Shown: positions 22,463 to 32,141, numbered from the stretch's first letter. The stretch is DNA of 64,000 bases from JABWBH01 sp964526695 (GCA_964526695.1 CAZGJA010000014.1:1-64000), one strand, 5' to 3'. A program made the numbers and translations. The notes: generated from the sequence alone by a model not told the origin.

Positions 22463-23959
22463 ATGTATCTGCAAACGCTCATTGTCTTTGCGCTCGTCTT
22501 CTTCCGATCCGACCAGCTTCGGGGGGATGCGTCCGCAGGCGCGCGGGAATGGGCATGGGCCTTCGCCGCGGTCGCGGCGCTTCTCCTTGGAACCGCGTTG
22601 CTCACCCGGATCGCCACGAAGGCGGCCTTGCGCCGCATGGGCGGTGTGGGCGGAGACTTGCACGACGCGCATCACCTGCACCACCGCTGGATGACCACGA
22701 TCAAGGCCTCGCTGCTGATCGGCTTCGGCATCGTGCTCTACGCAACGCCCTGGCCCATCGCGTGTTACGGCCTGACCCGCAGTCCGTGGCTGCGGATCGC
22801 CTCGGACGTCCTCCTGCTCGTACCGTACTTTGTCTGCGCCGCGGCGCTCTGGGCGTTTTCGCACCCGGTGGAGCGGGCCTTCCGGGCGGAGATGGGCGAG
22901 CCGCGAACAAGACCGAGCGACCCCGCGCATGGCTTTTCACGCTGGGGATTCGTCCTCTTCAACTTTCGCTTTCACATCCTGGTCGTCGCGCTGCCGATGC
23001 TGCTCATCCTCTTCACCGCCAACCTCGCGCGCGGCTACGGCGCGTGGATCCGGCGGAACGTGGCGCCCTGGCCCTTCGCCCCGGACCTTCTTTTGGGAGC
23101 GGTGGCGTTCCTCGTCTTCCTCGTGTCGCCGCTGCTGCTGACTCGAGTCTGGAGCACGACCCAGCTGGAGCGCGGACCGCTGCGAGACCGGCTGGAGGCG
23201 GTGTGCCGCGCGATCGGGCTTCGCTGCCGCGACGTTCTGCTGTGGAAAAGCGACGGCATGATGATCAACGCCGCGGTGATGGGGCTTGTCGCGCCGGTGC
23301 GGTACGTCTTGCTTTCCGACGGCCTGCTGCAGTCGATGAACGACCGGCAGATCGAAGCCGTCTTCGGCCATGAAGCCGGGCACATCCGGCGGCGGCACAT
23401 CGAGTTCTTCCTGCTCTTCGCGTTCGTGGCCATGCTCGCGGTTTCTGGCGCGCTGGAGCTGCTCTTGACCTTGTCGCCGAACCTCTCGAACACGACGCTG
23501 GAGCTGGTCGGCGTCCTGCTGACGGCGTGTACGTGGGGCTTCGGGTTCGGCCACATCTCGCGCAGCTTCGAGCGCGAGGCGGACTGGTTCGGCGCGACGT
23601 GCGTGACGCCGGAGGCGGAGGGCTGCGCGCTGCCCTGCGCCCTTCACCCTTCCGCGCCGCACACTGAGGGGCGTCGGCTTTGCGCCACGGCCGCCGCCGT
23701 GTTCGCCTCCGCGCTGGACCGCGTGGCGCTGCTCAACGGCATCGAGCACGAGGAGTTCAGTTGGCGGCATTCGTCCATCGGCAGCCGCATGAGGTTCCTC
23801 ACGGCGCTCGCCGCGGATCCGAACCGCCTGCGACAATTCCACGCGGCGCTGCGTCGGATCAAGGCGTTCTTGCTGGTGACGGCCGTGGGCGGAGGGGGCT
23901 ACGCCCTGTATTACTGCCTGTACCGCGAGCCGCTGCTTCTGCGGGCGGGAGCCGGCTGA
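22463..23959 (+). CDS. M48 family integral membrane metalloprotease
   Basis: 498 aa from ATG 22463. An upstream in-frame ATG at 22400 lies inside a dispersed repeat and is unlikely. Four or five membrane segments precede a catalytic region with the zinc motif HEAGH near residue 302 and the third ligand Glu in FEREADWFG near 370, as in Ste24/HtpX-like proteases. Two further hydrophobic segments follow the zinc motif. A Cys/Pro-rich stretch after the third ligand is atypical. It probably degrades or clips membrane proteins at the cytoplasmic membrane. A response regulator/kinase pair follows directly in the same orientation. Confidence 0.85.
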   Translation: MYLQTLIVFALVFFRSDQLRGDASAGAREWAWAFAAVAALLLGTALLTRIATKAALRRMGGVGGDLHDAHHLHHRWMTTIKASLLIGFGIVLYATPWPIACYGLTRSPWLRIASDVLLLVPYFVCAAALWAFSHPVERAFRAEMGEPRTRPSDPAHGFSRWGFVLFNFRFHILVVALPMLLILFTANLARGYGAWIRRNVAPWPFAPDLLLGAVAFLVFLVSPLLLTRVWSTTQLERGPLRDRLEAVCRAIGLRCRDVLLWKSDGMMINAAVMGLVAPVRYVLLSDGLLQSMNDRQIEAVFGHEAGHIRRRHIEFFLLFAFVAMLAVSGALELLLTLSPNLSNTTLELVGVLLTACTWGFGFGHISRSFEREADWFGATCVTPEAEGCALPCALHPSAPHTEGRRLCATAAAVFASALDRVALLNGIEHEEFSWRHSSIGSRMRFLTALAADPNRLRQFHAALRRIKAFLLVTAVGGGGYALYYCLYREPLLLRAGAG

Positions 23960-23963
23960 GCGC

Positions 23964-23985
23964 GTTACAGATCGGTGACAGACGC
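23964..23985 (+). promoter_or_regulatory. candidate OmpR/PhoB-type direct repeat
   Basis: GTTACAG at 23964 and GTGACAG at 23975 are spaced exactly 11 bp, the spacing used by OmpR/PhoB-family dimers. They lie 70-90 bp upstream of a regulator of that family, so autoregulation is plausible. Inference from spacing and place only. Confidence 0.35.
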
Positions 23986-24054
23986 CGCTGGAATCGAGGG
24001 TTAGACTTGACCGACATCCTGACAGAGGTTTTCAGTCGGCGAGGATAAAATCCC

Positions 24055-24801
24055 ATGAGTCCCAAGCGTCGCATTGTCGTGGTGGAAGATGAACCGGCCA
24101 TTCGCCGCGGCGTCGTCGATATCCTGCGGATGGCGGGGTACGAGCCGGTGGAAGCCGCGGATGGCGAGGTGGGGCTGAAGGAGTCGCGCCGCGCGGGGGT
24201 GGACCTCGTGCTGCTCGATCTGATGCTGCCCAAGGTGGACGGATTCGACGTGCTGGCGGCGCTGCGCGAGACTCATGCGTCGCTGCCGGTCATCATCCTC
24301 ACGGCGCGCGGAGCGGAAGAGGATCGCGTGCGCGGGCTGAAGCTCGGCGCGGATGACTACGTGGTCAAGCCGTTCTCCTCGCGCGAGCTGCTGGCGCGCG
24401 TCGAGGCCGTCCTGCGACGAAGCCCGGAGCGGCCGGAGCCGGTGGTGCGGCTGAAGTTGGGCAAGACGGTGGCGGACTGCGCGCGGCACGAGCTGAACCT
24501 CGCGGGCGGACAGCGCGTGGCGCTTTCGGAGATGGAGGCGGAGCTGCTGCGCCGGCTCGCCCTGCAGCGCGGGCAGGCCGTCTCGCGCGAGTCGCTGCTC
24601 AGCTCCGTCTGGGGCATCCGCGACGGGCGCGTCGAGACTCGCGCCATCGACATGCACATCACGCGCCTGCGCAACAAGCTCAGCGGCGAGGCGCCGGACG
24701 CCGAAGGGCAGGATTGGATTGTGACCGTGCGCGGCAAGGGTTACATGCTCGGCGCGGAGGTCGAGGTGCTGGCGGAAGCCGGCGCGACCGTGGCGCCATG
24801 A
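24055..24801 (+). CDS. response regulator, OmpR/PhoB family
   Basis: 248 aa. The receiver domain has acidic pocket EDE, phosphorylated Asp in LVLLDLMLPK near residue 56, conserved Thr in ILTARG and Lys in VVKPF. The C-terminal winged helix has ETRAIDMHITRLRNKL and ends in the typical VRGKGYML. It is 37 bp upstream of its likely kinase. A GAGGATAAA ribosome-binding site precedes the ATG. The targets are unknown; the M48 protease gene just upstream is a candidate. Confidence 0.92.
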   Translation: MSPKRRIVVVEDEPAIRRGVVDILRMAGYEPVEAADGEVGLKESRRAGVDLVLLDLMLPKVDGFDVLAALRETHASLPVIILTARGAEEDRVRGLKLGADDYVVKPFSSRELLARVEAVLRRSPERPEPVVRLKLGKTVADCARHELNLAGGQRVALSEMEAELLRRLALQRGQAVSRESLLSSVWGIRDGRVETRAIDMHITRLRNKLSGEAPDAEGQDWIVTVRGKGYMLGAEVEVLAEAGATVAP

Positions 24802-24838
24802 CCCGGCGGCGCCGCATCCTTCGGCGAGAAGCGAACCC

Positions 24839-26788
24839 ATGAGCGGCATGAATCGGATGAAAACGCTGGCGACCGCGGGCTTCGCGCTGGTGTGCGTGGG
24901 GGTCATCGGCGGTCTGGCCTGGGCGACCTGGCTCACCGTGCGGCTGGAACGGTATGAGCTTCAAGCCGCGGGGGAGGAAGGGCTGCAGGCCGCCCTGTGG
25001 CGCATCGACAACGAGTTCATGCCCCTCCTCGCGCAGGAGTCCGGGCGGTCCTACCTGCATTACACGGCGCTGTACAACCCGACGACGCTGTACGACGCGA
25101 CGGAGGGCGGCGACGCGGATCGAACGCGGTATGTCGTGGAGTCGCCGATTCACGAGCAGTGGGTGAAGGGCGACACGTGGCGCGACTGGATCGACCTTTA
25201 CTTCCAGGTGACGCCGGAGCAGCCGTCAGGCCCGAATCCTCTGGGCGACTGGACTTCGCCGCAGACTCCGGGAGACACGCCGGCTCTCCGCGGGATCGAC
25301 CATGTGACGGGAAGTCGGCGCAAGCTGGTCGAGGAGCGCCTTACGTTTCTCCGCGGCGCGGTCCCTTATCACGAGCTGACCTTTCGCATGGCCGCTGCGG
25401 AAGACTTGTACTCCACATACGAGCGCACCCTCGAGCCGGCACAGCCCCAGCAGTGGGCCAATGCCATCGTCCCCCGCGGACAGGATCGTTATGAAGCCGC
25501 GCGCGAGAAGGGTCTGCAGAGTTTCCAGCAGCGGCTGGAAATGAACCGCAACGTCCAGCAGCAGAGCATGCCCATGGAGGCCTGTGACCCTGTCGAGGTG
25601 TTGAAGGGAACGCTGCTCCCGCAAAGCAAGGTGGATTCGGATGCGCTGCCGGAATTCGAGGAAGACAGGGCGGTTCGGGTTTCGGCGCTGTATCCCATGT
25701 GGGTGACGATCCCGGAGATGCCGGGGCAGAAGCTCGTCTTTCTGCGCCGGGTCACGGTCGGCGATCCGACGGACGGACTGGCCATCTACCAGGGGTTTCT
25801 GGCCGATTGGGGCAAGCTCTCCGCGGAACTGCTCAAGCCCGTCGCGAGCCTCTACGGTCACGCGCAGATCAAACCGGCGCCGATCGCCCGCGAGTTCAAG
25901 GCGCACAACATGATGGCGACGCTGCCCGCGTTTCTGGATGTGGCGCCGGTGGACGATCATGCGCCGCTCTTTGTCTGGAACGAGAGCCGCGCGACGCTCC
26001 TGCTCCTGTGGGTGCTGGCGCTCGTGTCGCTGGGGGTGATCGGGCTGGGGCTGCGAACGCTCCTGGCTGTCTCCCACCGCCGGGTCGAGTTCGCCTACGC
26101 CGTCGCCCACGAGCTGCGGACGCCGCTGACGACGTTCCGGCTCTACACCGACATGCTGGCCGAGGGACTCGTTCCGGAGGAATCCCGGCAGGAATACCTT
26201 GAGATCCTCAACCGCGAGTCCAAGCGACTGGCCGACCTGGTGAACGGCGTGCTCGAGTACGCACGCGTGGAGAACCGCCGGGTGCGGCTCAACCCGCAGA
26301 CGATCTCCGCGGACGAGTTCCTAAACCGCGCCCGATCCACGTTCGCGCGCGCGTGCGAGGACGAGGGCGTCGAGCTGGTGCTCGACAATCAGTGGAAGGA
26401 CGGCGCGCCGCTGCGCACCGACATCGACCTGGTCATGTGCGTGGCGGGCGTGCTGGTGGCCAACGCCTGCCGCCACGGTCGCAATGGCGCTTCCTCCCGC
26501 GTGGTCATGCGGCTGGATGAAGCTCACGAACGCATCCACCTTGATGTGATCGACAACGGTCCGGGCATCGAGGCGGAGGACGCGCGTCACCTGTACACGC
26601 CGTTTCGACGCGGAAAAACCGCCGAATCCAAGGCGAAGGGCGGGCTGGGGCTGGGGCTGGCACTCGCGCGCAACTGGTGCCGGCTCCTGGGCGGGAAGCT
26701 GGAACTCGTCGCGCGAAAGGACGAGAGCCTCGGCGGCGCGCACTTCCGCATGACGCTCCCGCAGCTCGAAGGCACCGGAATAACCTAG
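24839..26788 (+). CDS. sensor histidine kinase with large extracytoplasmic domain
   Basis: 649 aa. The first membrane segment is near residues 9-30, the second near 383-405 (LLLLWVLALVSLGVIGLGL). Between them lie about 350 residues of periplasmic sensor without a recognised fold. The H-box AVAHELRTPLTTFRLY (His near 423) directly follows the second segment without a HAMP domain. The ATPase domain has DNGPGIE and GGLGLGLALARN. It pairs with the response regulator 37 bp upstream. The ligand is unknown. Confidence 0.92.
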   Translation: MSGMNRMKTLATAGFALVCVGVIGGLAWATWLTVRLERYELQAAGEEGLQAALWRIDNEFMPLLAQESGRSYLHYTALYNPTTLYDATEGGDADRTRYVVESPIHEQWVKGDTWRDWIDLYFQVTPEQPSGPNPLGDWTSPQTPGDTPALRGIDHVTGSRRKLVEERLTFLRGAVPYHELTFRMAAAEDLYSTYERTLEPAQPQQWANAIVPRGQDRYEAAREKGLQSFQQRLEMNRNVQQQSMPMEACDPVEVLKGTLLPQSKVDSDALPEFEEDRAVRVSALYPMWVTIPEMPGQKLVFLRRVTVGDPTDGLAIYQGFLADWGKLSAELLKPVASLYGHAQIKPAPIAREFKAHNMMATLPAFLDVAPVDDHAPLFVWNESRATLLLLWVLALVSLGVIGLGLRTLLAVSHRRVEFAYAVAHELRTPLTTFRLYTDMLAEGLVPEESRQEYLEILNRESKRLADLVNGVLEYARVENRRVRLNPQTISADEFLNRARSTFARACEDEGVELVLDNQWKDGAPLRTDIDLVMCVAGVLVANACRHGRNGASSRVVMRLDEAHERIHLDVIDNGPGIEAEDARHLYTPFRRGKTAESKAKGGLGLGLALARNWCRLLGGKLELVARKDESLGGAHFRMTLPQLEGTGIT

Positions 26789-26804
26789 CTCGCATTCCGC
26801 GCGC

Positions 26805-26945
26805 TCGTGCGGCACCGGTTGTCCAACCAGTGAATGCGGCGCAGGTTTCCAACCCGTGTGGCACCGGTTTCCAACCGGTGGTGTAGCACAGGTTTCCAAC
26901 CTGTGCTCCATCGGGTGGCACGGTCTGGCGTACTCGCCAGACCGT
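26805..26945. repeat. cluster of short palindromic dispersed repeats
   Basis: Near-palindromes follow one another: CACCGGTTTCCAACCGGTG (near 26862), CACAGGTTTCCAACCTGTG (near 26885), degenerate forms near 26812 and 26838, and then GGTGGCACGGTCTGG..CCAGACCGTGG (26922-26946). It separates the convergent kinase and pyrophosphorylase genes and could fold into several terminator-like hairpins. Confidence 0.85.
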
Positions 26946-27070
26946 GGACGTTGAAGCCCAAACGCGCCGCCCGCTCCGTACGGCTCCGCTGCCGCGGACT
27001 CATGAGATTCGAGCCTTGCCACACACCCCCGCCGCGACCCCTGCGGAACGTGCGGGGCCTTGCCGCGTTG

Positions 27071-28501
27071 TCATCTCGCGGTCAGGAGGATGGGACCGGA
27101 CGAGGAGGGGGAGGGGAGAGTTTGCAGGGCTTGCCGGAGTTCCTCGGCGTCCTGAGCCAGCGCGGGGCTGATTTCGATCGGGCGCGTCGGCGCGCCGTCG
27201 GGACGGCACTCCACGTGAACGCCGCTGGCCGCCAGCCAACGGGCGCCGCGGAGAGACATGTCGCGGCGCGCCTGCTCGGCGCTGTCCGCGCCGCTGGCGT
27301 TCTTCACCGGCGAGAAGCACTCCTCGCGCCGACCACGCAGCAGCAGCGAGCGAGAAGCGAGCGGCAGCGCGTCAAACACGAAGCGCTCGAACTTGATGGC
27401 GTTAGGCTCCTTCGGGTCGAGGCGCTCGCCGGTGGCCGGATTGAGGCACGGCACTTTCTTCAGCGCGCGGTGCCAGGGCAGCTCGTCGCCCGCGCCGGTG
27501 ATGCGTTCCAGGAACGGCAGCGAGAAGACGAAGATCGAGAGGTTGGCGGCGTCGAAAAGGCGCCGGCCTAGCGCGTCGCGGCGGCGGGCGAGCGCGTCCG
27601 GCAGCTCGGTGTACTCGATGACGTGGTTGCGATCGCCGGTGCGGACAAAGTTCCCGACGCGTTCAAGGTCGTCCGCCTTGCCGATCGTGAGCGATGAGAC
27701 TTCGGCTTGCTCGCGGAGATGAAGCCCGATCAGCAGGGGATCGACGGGTCGCACGAGGGGGTTGTCCACCTGGAAGTAGCTGAGCGTGTCGATGCCGCGT
27801 CGTTTCATGTCGTCGAGGAAGCCGCTGCGCGCCAAGGCCGTGAGGCTGCCCCCGTGTCCATCCGGCGAGAGGGCAAGCGCGTGCATGCTCTCGAGCAGAA
27901 TCTTGCCGTCCGTGGAGACGGCCGGCATGACGCCCTGCGAAAAGAAGCGGACGGTGTCCTCTCCAAGATCGAAGAAGCGCTGCTGCGCGAAGTAGCGGCG
28001 CGTGGCCTGATCATTGACCGGGCTGGTCATGATGTACCAGGGGATCGCGGCGTTGAAGCGGCGACGAGCGCCGACCAGGGCTTCGGCGAACCACTGGAAG
28101 AGCGTGGCGTTGCGGATCGGGGAGATCGGGAACAGGCCTTTGGGGGCGTCGAAGCCCAGCCGCGTGCCCTGCCCGCCGGCGACGATCATCGCGGCCACCT
28201 TGTTCTGCCGAATATGGTTCTCGCCGATGGCTCTTGCACCCGGGTAGTCGTGCTCGGCGCCGGCGGTCCATGGATCCGGGAGCGTCGGTGCCGGCTCAAT
28301 GCAGGACGGCGGATGGACGGGCGACGAGGCCCCGGCGGCGTTCTCGCGCACAAGCTGCGCGATTAACGAGAGATCGACTTGCGCGATGTCGCGCAGGATT
28401 CGCTCCTGCTTCTGCGAATCCAGAAGACTCCAGAAACGCAACAGGTGCTGCTGACCGAGAGACGCCAGCAGCGTCGAACACGATTCGAACGTCAAGCCCA
28501 C
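27071..28501 (-). CDS. UDP-N-acetylglucosamine/UDP-sugar pyrophosphorylase family
   Basis: 476 aa. The eukaryote-like UDPGP fold is shown by MIVAGGQGTRLGFDAPKGLF near residue 105, PWYIMTSPVNDQA, the uridine-binding region YFQVDNPLVRPVDP and FERFVFDALPLA near the C-terminus. Members convert UTP and a sugar-1-phosphate, usually GlcNAc-1-P or galactose-1-P, to the UDP-sugar. This gives precursors for cell-envelope polysaccharide. Substrate choice cannot be settled from sequence. It is convergent with the kinase gene and faces a gene-free region upstream. Confidence 0.87.
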   Translation of the reverse strand: MGLTFESCSTLLASLGQQHLLRFWSLLDSQKQERILRDIAQVDLSLIAQLVRENAAGASSPVHPPSCIEPAPTLPDPWTAGAEHDYPGARAIGENHIRQNKVAAMIVAGGQGTRLGFDAPKGLFPISPIRNATLFQWFAEALVGARRRFNAAIPWYIMTSPVNDQATRRYFAQQRFFDLGEDTVRFFSQGVMPAVSTDGKILLESMHALALSPDGHGGSLTALARSGFLDDMKRRGIDTLSYFQVDNPLVRPVDPLLIGLHLREQAEVSSLTIGKADDLERVGNFVRTGDRNHVIEYTELPDALARRRDALGRRLFDAANLSIFVFSLPFLERITGAGDELPWHRALKKVPCLNPATGERLDPKEPNAIKFERFVFDALPLASRSLLLRGRREECFSPVKNASGADSAEQARRDMSLRGARWLAASGVHVECRPDGAPTRPIEISPALAQDAEELRQALQTLPSPSSSGPILLTAR

Positions 28502-28936
28502 GGTCTTCTCCTGGCCAGCGGGGTCCCTGCATGGCGCTGGGCGATGTTACGACTCGGCACAGGCCGAGAGAAGTCTGCCGGAATACGCGCCTTCGCGAAG
28601 CAGCGCTATGCCGGCGGATTGGACCGCACGCGCTGGACACTCTCCCTCAGCCCCTCCCTGGACGAGATGGGAGTGGTGGACGCGGTTCATCCTGCTCCTG
28701 CTCCTCCTTGGAAGGGAGGCGATGATGGGCGGAAAGGAGGGGATGATGGGCGCTTCACCTTCCCTCTGCGCTGCCTCGCGATGGAGGGGGGGTCAGCCCG
28801 GCCGCGGCGGCGCTCCGATAACCGCGAGGCGTGCGTCTGCGTCAACCTGCGTGCGGACAGCGACGATAAACCCACATCAGCATCATCTCCGAAGCAGGAA
28901 TCCCGAAGTTCAGGGTGTCGGAGGTTTGGAACCCTC
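28502..28936. other. intergenic, no gene recognised
   Basis: 435 bp between the pyrophosphorylase start and the zinc-ribbon gene. A short direct repeat (GGAGGCGATGATGGGCG and GGAGGGGATGATGGGCG near 28714 and 28737) is present. No frame resembles a protein; promoters for the two flanking genes presumably lie here. Confidence 0.6.
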
Positions 28937-29119
28937 ATGGCGGTAGCGCTCGTCTGTCCCAATCTGCAGTGCCGGACACTGTTGCGCGTGCCTGACAAGG
29001 CGCGGGGCAAGCGCGTGCGCTGCCCCGAATGCGGAGGTGTGCTGATCGTGCCGAAGAACGCACCGCGCGAAGGATCGTCGCGAGGGCAGGCCAGCCAGGC
29101 CACCGATGTGTCTCCGTAA
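28937..29119 (+). CDS. small zinc-ribbon protein
   Basis: 60 aa from ATG 28937. The product MAVALVCPNLQCRTLLRVP, then RGKRVRCPECGGVLIVP, has the two Cys pairs of a treble/zinc ribbon (CPNLQC and CPEC). This domain usually stands at the N-terminus of longer proteins in planctomycetes; here it ends after a short Ser-rich tail, so it may be a free-standing small protein or a truncated one. The frame is open far upstream, but those residues have no protein-like pattern. Confidence 0.55.
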   Translation: MAVALVCPNLQCRTLLRVPDKARGKRVRCPECGGVLIVPKNAPREGSSRGQASQATDVSP

Positions 29120-29183
29120 GCTGGCCGGTCGCCGTCGGGACTCGGAGGATTCCGGCGATCCCGATGATGCTGCCTCGATCTCG

Positions 29184-29552
29184 CTACGCCGTTTCCGACC
29201 GTGCCCACGCCAGCCGCGGCGCGTCGCCCCACAACAGCTCCAGATCGTAGTAATCCCGAGCCTCGCGCGAGAACACGTGCACGACCACGTCCACGAAATC
29301 CAGCAGGAGCCAGGACTCGCTCTCGTAGCCGCTCATCCCGTAAGGCCTCTCGCCGACCTTGGCTGCGTACTCCCGCACGTGATCGGCCACGGCGCGCATT
29401 TGCCGCTCCGACGTTCCCGTGGAAATGACGAGGTAGTCGGTGATGGAGGTCAGCCCGCGCAGGTCGAGCACGACCACGTTGTCGGCCTTGTGGTCGGCGG
29501 CGATCCGAGCAAGCTCCAGCGCAAATTCCCGAGGTTCGATCCGCGGCTTCAT
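29184..29552 (-). CDS. rsfS: ribosomal silencing factor RsfS
   Basis: 122 aa from ATG 29552 (MKPRIEPREFALELARI); a start 12 codons upstream is possible. Family motifs are complete: ADNVVVLDLRGLTSITDYLVISTGTSERQ, GYESESWLLLDFVDVVVHVF and the terminal REARDYYDLELLWGDAPR. RsfS binds ribosomal protein L14 and blocks subunit joining when nutrients are scarce. The usual neighbours nadD or rlmH are not seen here. Confidence 0.95.
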   Translation of the reverse strand: MKPRIEPREFALELARIAADHKADNVVVLDLRGLTSITDYLVISTGTSERQMRAVADHVREYAAKVGERPYGMSGYESESWLLLDFVDVVVHVFSREARDYYDLELLWGDAPRLAWARSETA

Positions 29553-29702
29553 GCGCGTATGATAGGGGCGGACGGGGCGAAGTTCCAACTTTTGAATGGG
29601 AGGCCGCCGGGAGCGGGGAACTCGGGGAGGCTCTGCTTGGCGTTGCCACCTTGGCCGATGCCGAAAGCCGCGCCCAACCGGTCGGGCGGAGCGATCCAGC
29701 GC

Positions 29703-30002
29703 ATGTTAACGGCGCGTTACATAGGCTTCATGTTCCCCGGGCTTGCCGCCGGGCTGGTCGTCGCGGCGGCCTACCCGCCAGTTTGGCCGAAATGGGGAAA
29801 ACTGACGATGCTCGTGTGCGCGGGGGCGTGGGTTTTCGTGGTCGCGCCGATCATGATCGGCATGAGGGAGGAGAAGGAGCGGACGGGGCTGTCATTGCGC
29901 CAGCAGATGCGCTCCCGCGCGGACCGATGCGTGAAGTGCGGCTATCACCTTAAGGGCAACGAGAGCGGAACCTGTCCGGAATGCGGGCATGTGTGGTTGT
30001 GA
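29703..30002 (+). CDS. small membrane protein with C-terminal zinc ribbon
   Basis: 99 aa from ATG 29703; a second ATG nine codons on is also possible. Two membrane segments (GFMFPGLAAGLVVAAAY and LTMLVCAGAWVFVVAPIMIG) are followed by a cytoplasmic basic stretch and the ribbon CVKCGYHLKG..GTCPECG. This layout is widespread in planctomycetes with unknown function. A related but less regular protein is encoded at 56817-57119. Confidence 0.7.
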   Translation: MLTARYIGFMFPGLAAGLVVAAAYPPVWPKWGKLTMLVCAGAWVFVVAPIMIGMREEKERTGLSLRQQMRSRADRCVKCGYHLKGNESGTCPECGHVWL

Positions 30003-30165
30003 AGCGAACTTGGGAGGTGTCGGGATTTTCCGTGCTCCGCGGATGGATACAATGAGTGCGGAACCGGAGCAGCAGCGCAGCGCCGAAGTGGCACGGCTCG
30101 ATCGGTCGGGCATCCAACGCCGTCGAGTGCGGTGCTGATTCCATGGCGCGGGAGTTTGCCGGGAG

Positions 30166-31692
30166 ATGACCATGATTGTGTTGTTCATATCGTGTTGTGG
30201 GTTCGGCGCTCCCGGGGTTCTCCCCGTCGCGCCGGTGGTCTCACGGATGGAAAACATCGCGCAGGATGCGCCGGCGGCGCAGGACAAGCCCGCGGGACAG
30301 GACAAGCCCGCGCCCCTGCCGGAAGCGCCCGCCGCGTCGCAGGAGGCGCCCGACTGCAGGCAGCTTTTCGAAGACGCGCTGAAGGCTGTGACCGGTCTGA
30401 AATCCGGATCATACGACGCGCGATTCTTCGGCATGGGCCTCGTCGAGGACAAGGCGCCGAAAATCAAGGGAAGCGTCGTGTTCGCGCCGATTGGCGGGGA
30501 TGACCCCCTCGGCGCCAAGGTGGAAATCCGCGGAGGCTACGGCGAGGAGGGCAAGTCGAATCCGTTTCGTCTGGCGTATGACGGAACGACCTGCGCGATC
30601 CTGTTTGAGAAGGACCAGGTCGTCTTTCAAGGCAATCCGCGAGAGCAGCGCGACGTCATTCGGCGCGAGGAGATTCGCCTGCTGCTGAAGGACTATGTCC
30701 CCAGCGACTACCAGTTTCAGCACGCGCTGAACGCGAAGACCTACAAGTACGAGGGTAAGCAGGACGTTGAGGGCGTAAGCTGCCACGTCGTCTCCACCGA
30801 GTTCGAGCCGGAAAAAAGCCGCAATCTGCCGGCATACTATGAGACGCGGGAGGTGTTTCGGGCGCGTTGGTTTCTTGCCGTGGACGACCACCTGCCGCGG
30901 CGCGTCGAGTGGAAATCCGCCCGCATCCCGGACATTACGGGAAAGCACGCGGAAGCCGGCACCGCTTTGGTCTTGTCCAATCTCAAGGTGAACATCGCGC
31001 TGGACGCGAAGGCGTTCGAGCTTCCAAAGGCGAATCCGGCGCCCCAGCCGCCCGCCGGCTCGCCGCCGGCCGAAACTTCCAAGCCGCAGGCGGGCGACGG
31101 CGGAACGCACTCGCCGAGCGGAAGCGCTGATCCGGGCGCTGCGTCGATCCCTGCCGGCGGCGTCCCGGCCGCGGCCAATCTCCCGCCTTCGCTCGACGTG
31201 CCTTCCCCCGACGACGGCACGGGGAAGCGGACGCGCAAACATGATCGGCTGGAGGAGGGCGAGCTCGCGCCCGACTGGGAACTTGCGGACTTCGACGGCA
31301 AGAAACACAAGCTCTCGGATTTCCGAGGCAAAGTCGTGTTGCTGGACTTCTGGGCAACGTGGTGCAAGCCGTGCATCCTGGCGATGCCCGGGATCGAGCA
31401 GCTTCAGCAGTCGTACAAGGACAAGGGCGTGGTCGTCATCGGCATGAACGTGGAGGACGAGGTGCAGGTCGCCCGGGACTTCCTCCGCCAGAAACCGGCC
31501 AAGTACCCCCAGCTTGCGGAAGCCGGCGCGGTTTCCCGGCAGTACCGGATCTTCGGGCTTCCGGGGTTCGTGGTGATCGACGCCGAGGGAAAGGTAACGC
31601 TGCGCATGTCGGGGTGGGGATCGGATTCGCAGCAGCGGATAACGGACAAGCTTGATGCGGCCGTGAAGGCGATGGCGAAACCGGCGGGCTGA
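30166..31692 (+). CDS. exported protein with C-terminal TlpA-like thioredoxin domain
   Basis: 508 aa. An N-terminal hydrophobic leader is followed by an Ala/Pro/Gln/Asp low-complexity linker to about residue 60. Next is a domain of about 230 residues with beta-rich sequence resembling periplasmic lipoprotein-carrier-like (DUF2092-type) folds (EVFRARWFLAVDDHLPRRVEW), then a Pro/Ser linker and a thioredoxin domain from about residue 365 (LAPDWELADFDGKKHKLSDF) with active site WCKPC and cis-Pro in GLPGFVVID. It probably acts outside the cytoplasmic membrane as a thiol-disulfide reductase. The fusion partner's role is unknown. Confidence 0.82.
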   Translation: MTMIVLFISCCGFGAPGVLPVAPVVSRMENIAQDAPAAQDKPAGQDKPAPLPEAPAASQEAPDCRQLFEDALKAVTGLKSGSYDARFFGMGLVEDKAPKIKGSVVFAPIGGDDPLGAKVEIRGGYGEEGKSNPFRLAYDGTTCAILFEKDQVVFQGNPREQRDVIRREEIRLLLKDYVPSDYQFQHALNAKTYKYEGKQDVEGVSCHVVSTEFEPEKSRNLPAYYETREVFRARWFLAVDDHLPRRVEWKSARIPDITGKHAEAGTALVLSNLKVNIALDAKAFELPKANPAPQPPAGSPPAETSKPQAGDGGTHSPSGSADPGAASIPAGGVPAAANLPPSLDVPSPDDGTGKRTRKHDRLEEGELAPDWELADFDGKKHKLSDFRGKVVLLDFWATWCKPCILAMPGIEQLQQSYKDKGVVVIGMNVEDEVQVARDFLRQKPAKYPQLAEAGAVSRQYRIFGLPGFVVIDAEGKVTLRMSGWGSDSQQRITDKLDAAVKAMAKPAG

Positions 31693-32141
31693 GCGCGGCT
31701 TGAGGCTCGAGGCCCCGCGGTGGGTGCGCTGCCCCGTCGTAGCCGAATTTCGATGCGCGTTGAAGTCCGCGCTGCGTTGGCCCGGCGTGATCTGACCGCC
31801 GTCGGGAGCCTCCCCGTCCTGAGTGGGCGCGCGGGGCAAACGGAAACGGCGGTTCCCGGTGTTTTTTCGCAGGGCGAGCACCCCAAGTCATGCCGCCCGT
31901 CGCGCATGCTCGGCCGTGCGCGCTCGACCGCTCAACCCACCTGCCCGACGGCGCCAGGCGCCACCGCCTGCTGCCCTGGGGCGCCACATCACGGCGCCGG
32001 CGCGCGTTGCGGCCGTGGTCCAATCTTGCGCGAAAGCAGCGCTGGTTCTCCGCGCCGAGGGGCGCTTTCGAGCCGGCGCGCCGCGTGTTAGGCTCCCGAA
32101 GCTGACCTGCGCGGCGGGCGGATCGGCGATCGACGGCATCC
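31693..32141. other. intergenic, no gene recognised
   Basis: 449 bp of very GC-rich DNA between the thioredoxin-like gene and a histidine kinase gene. Frames are open by composition only and do not resemble proteins. Confidence 0.6.
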
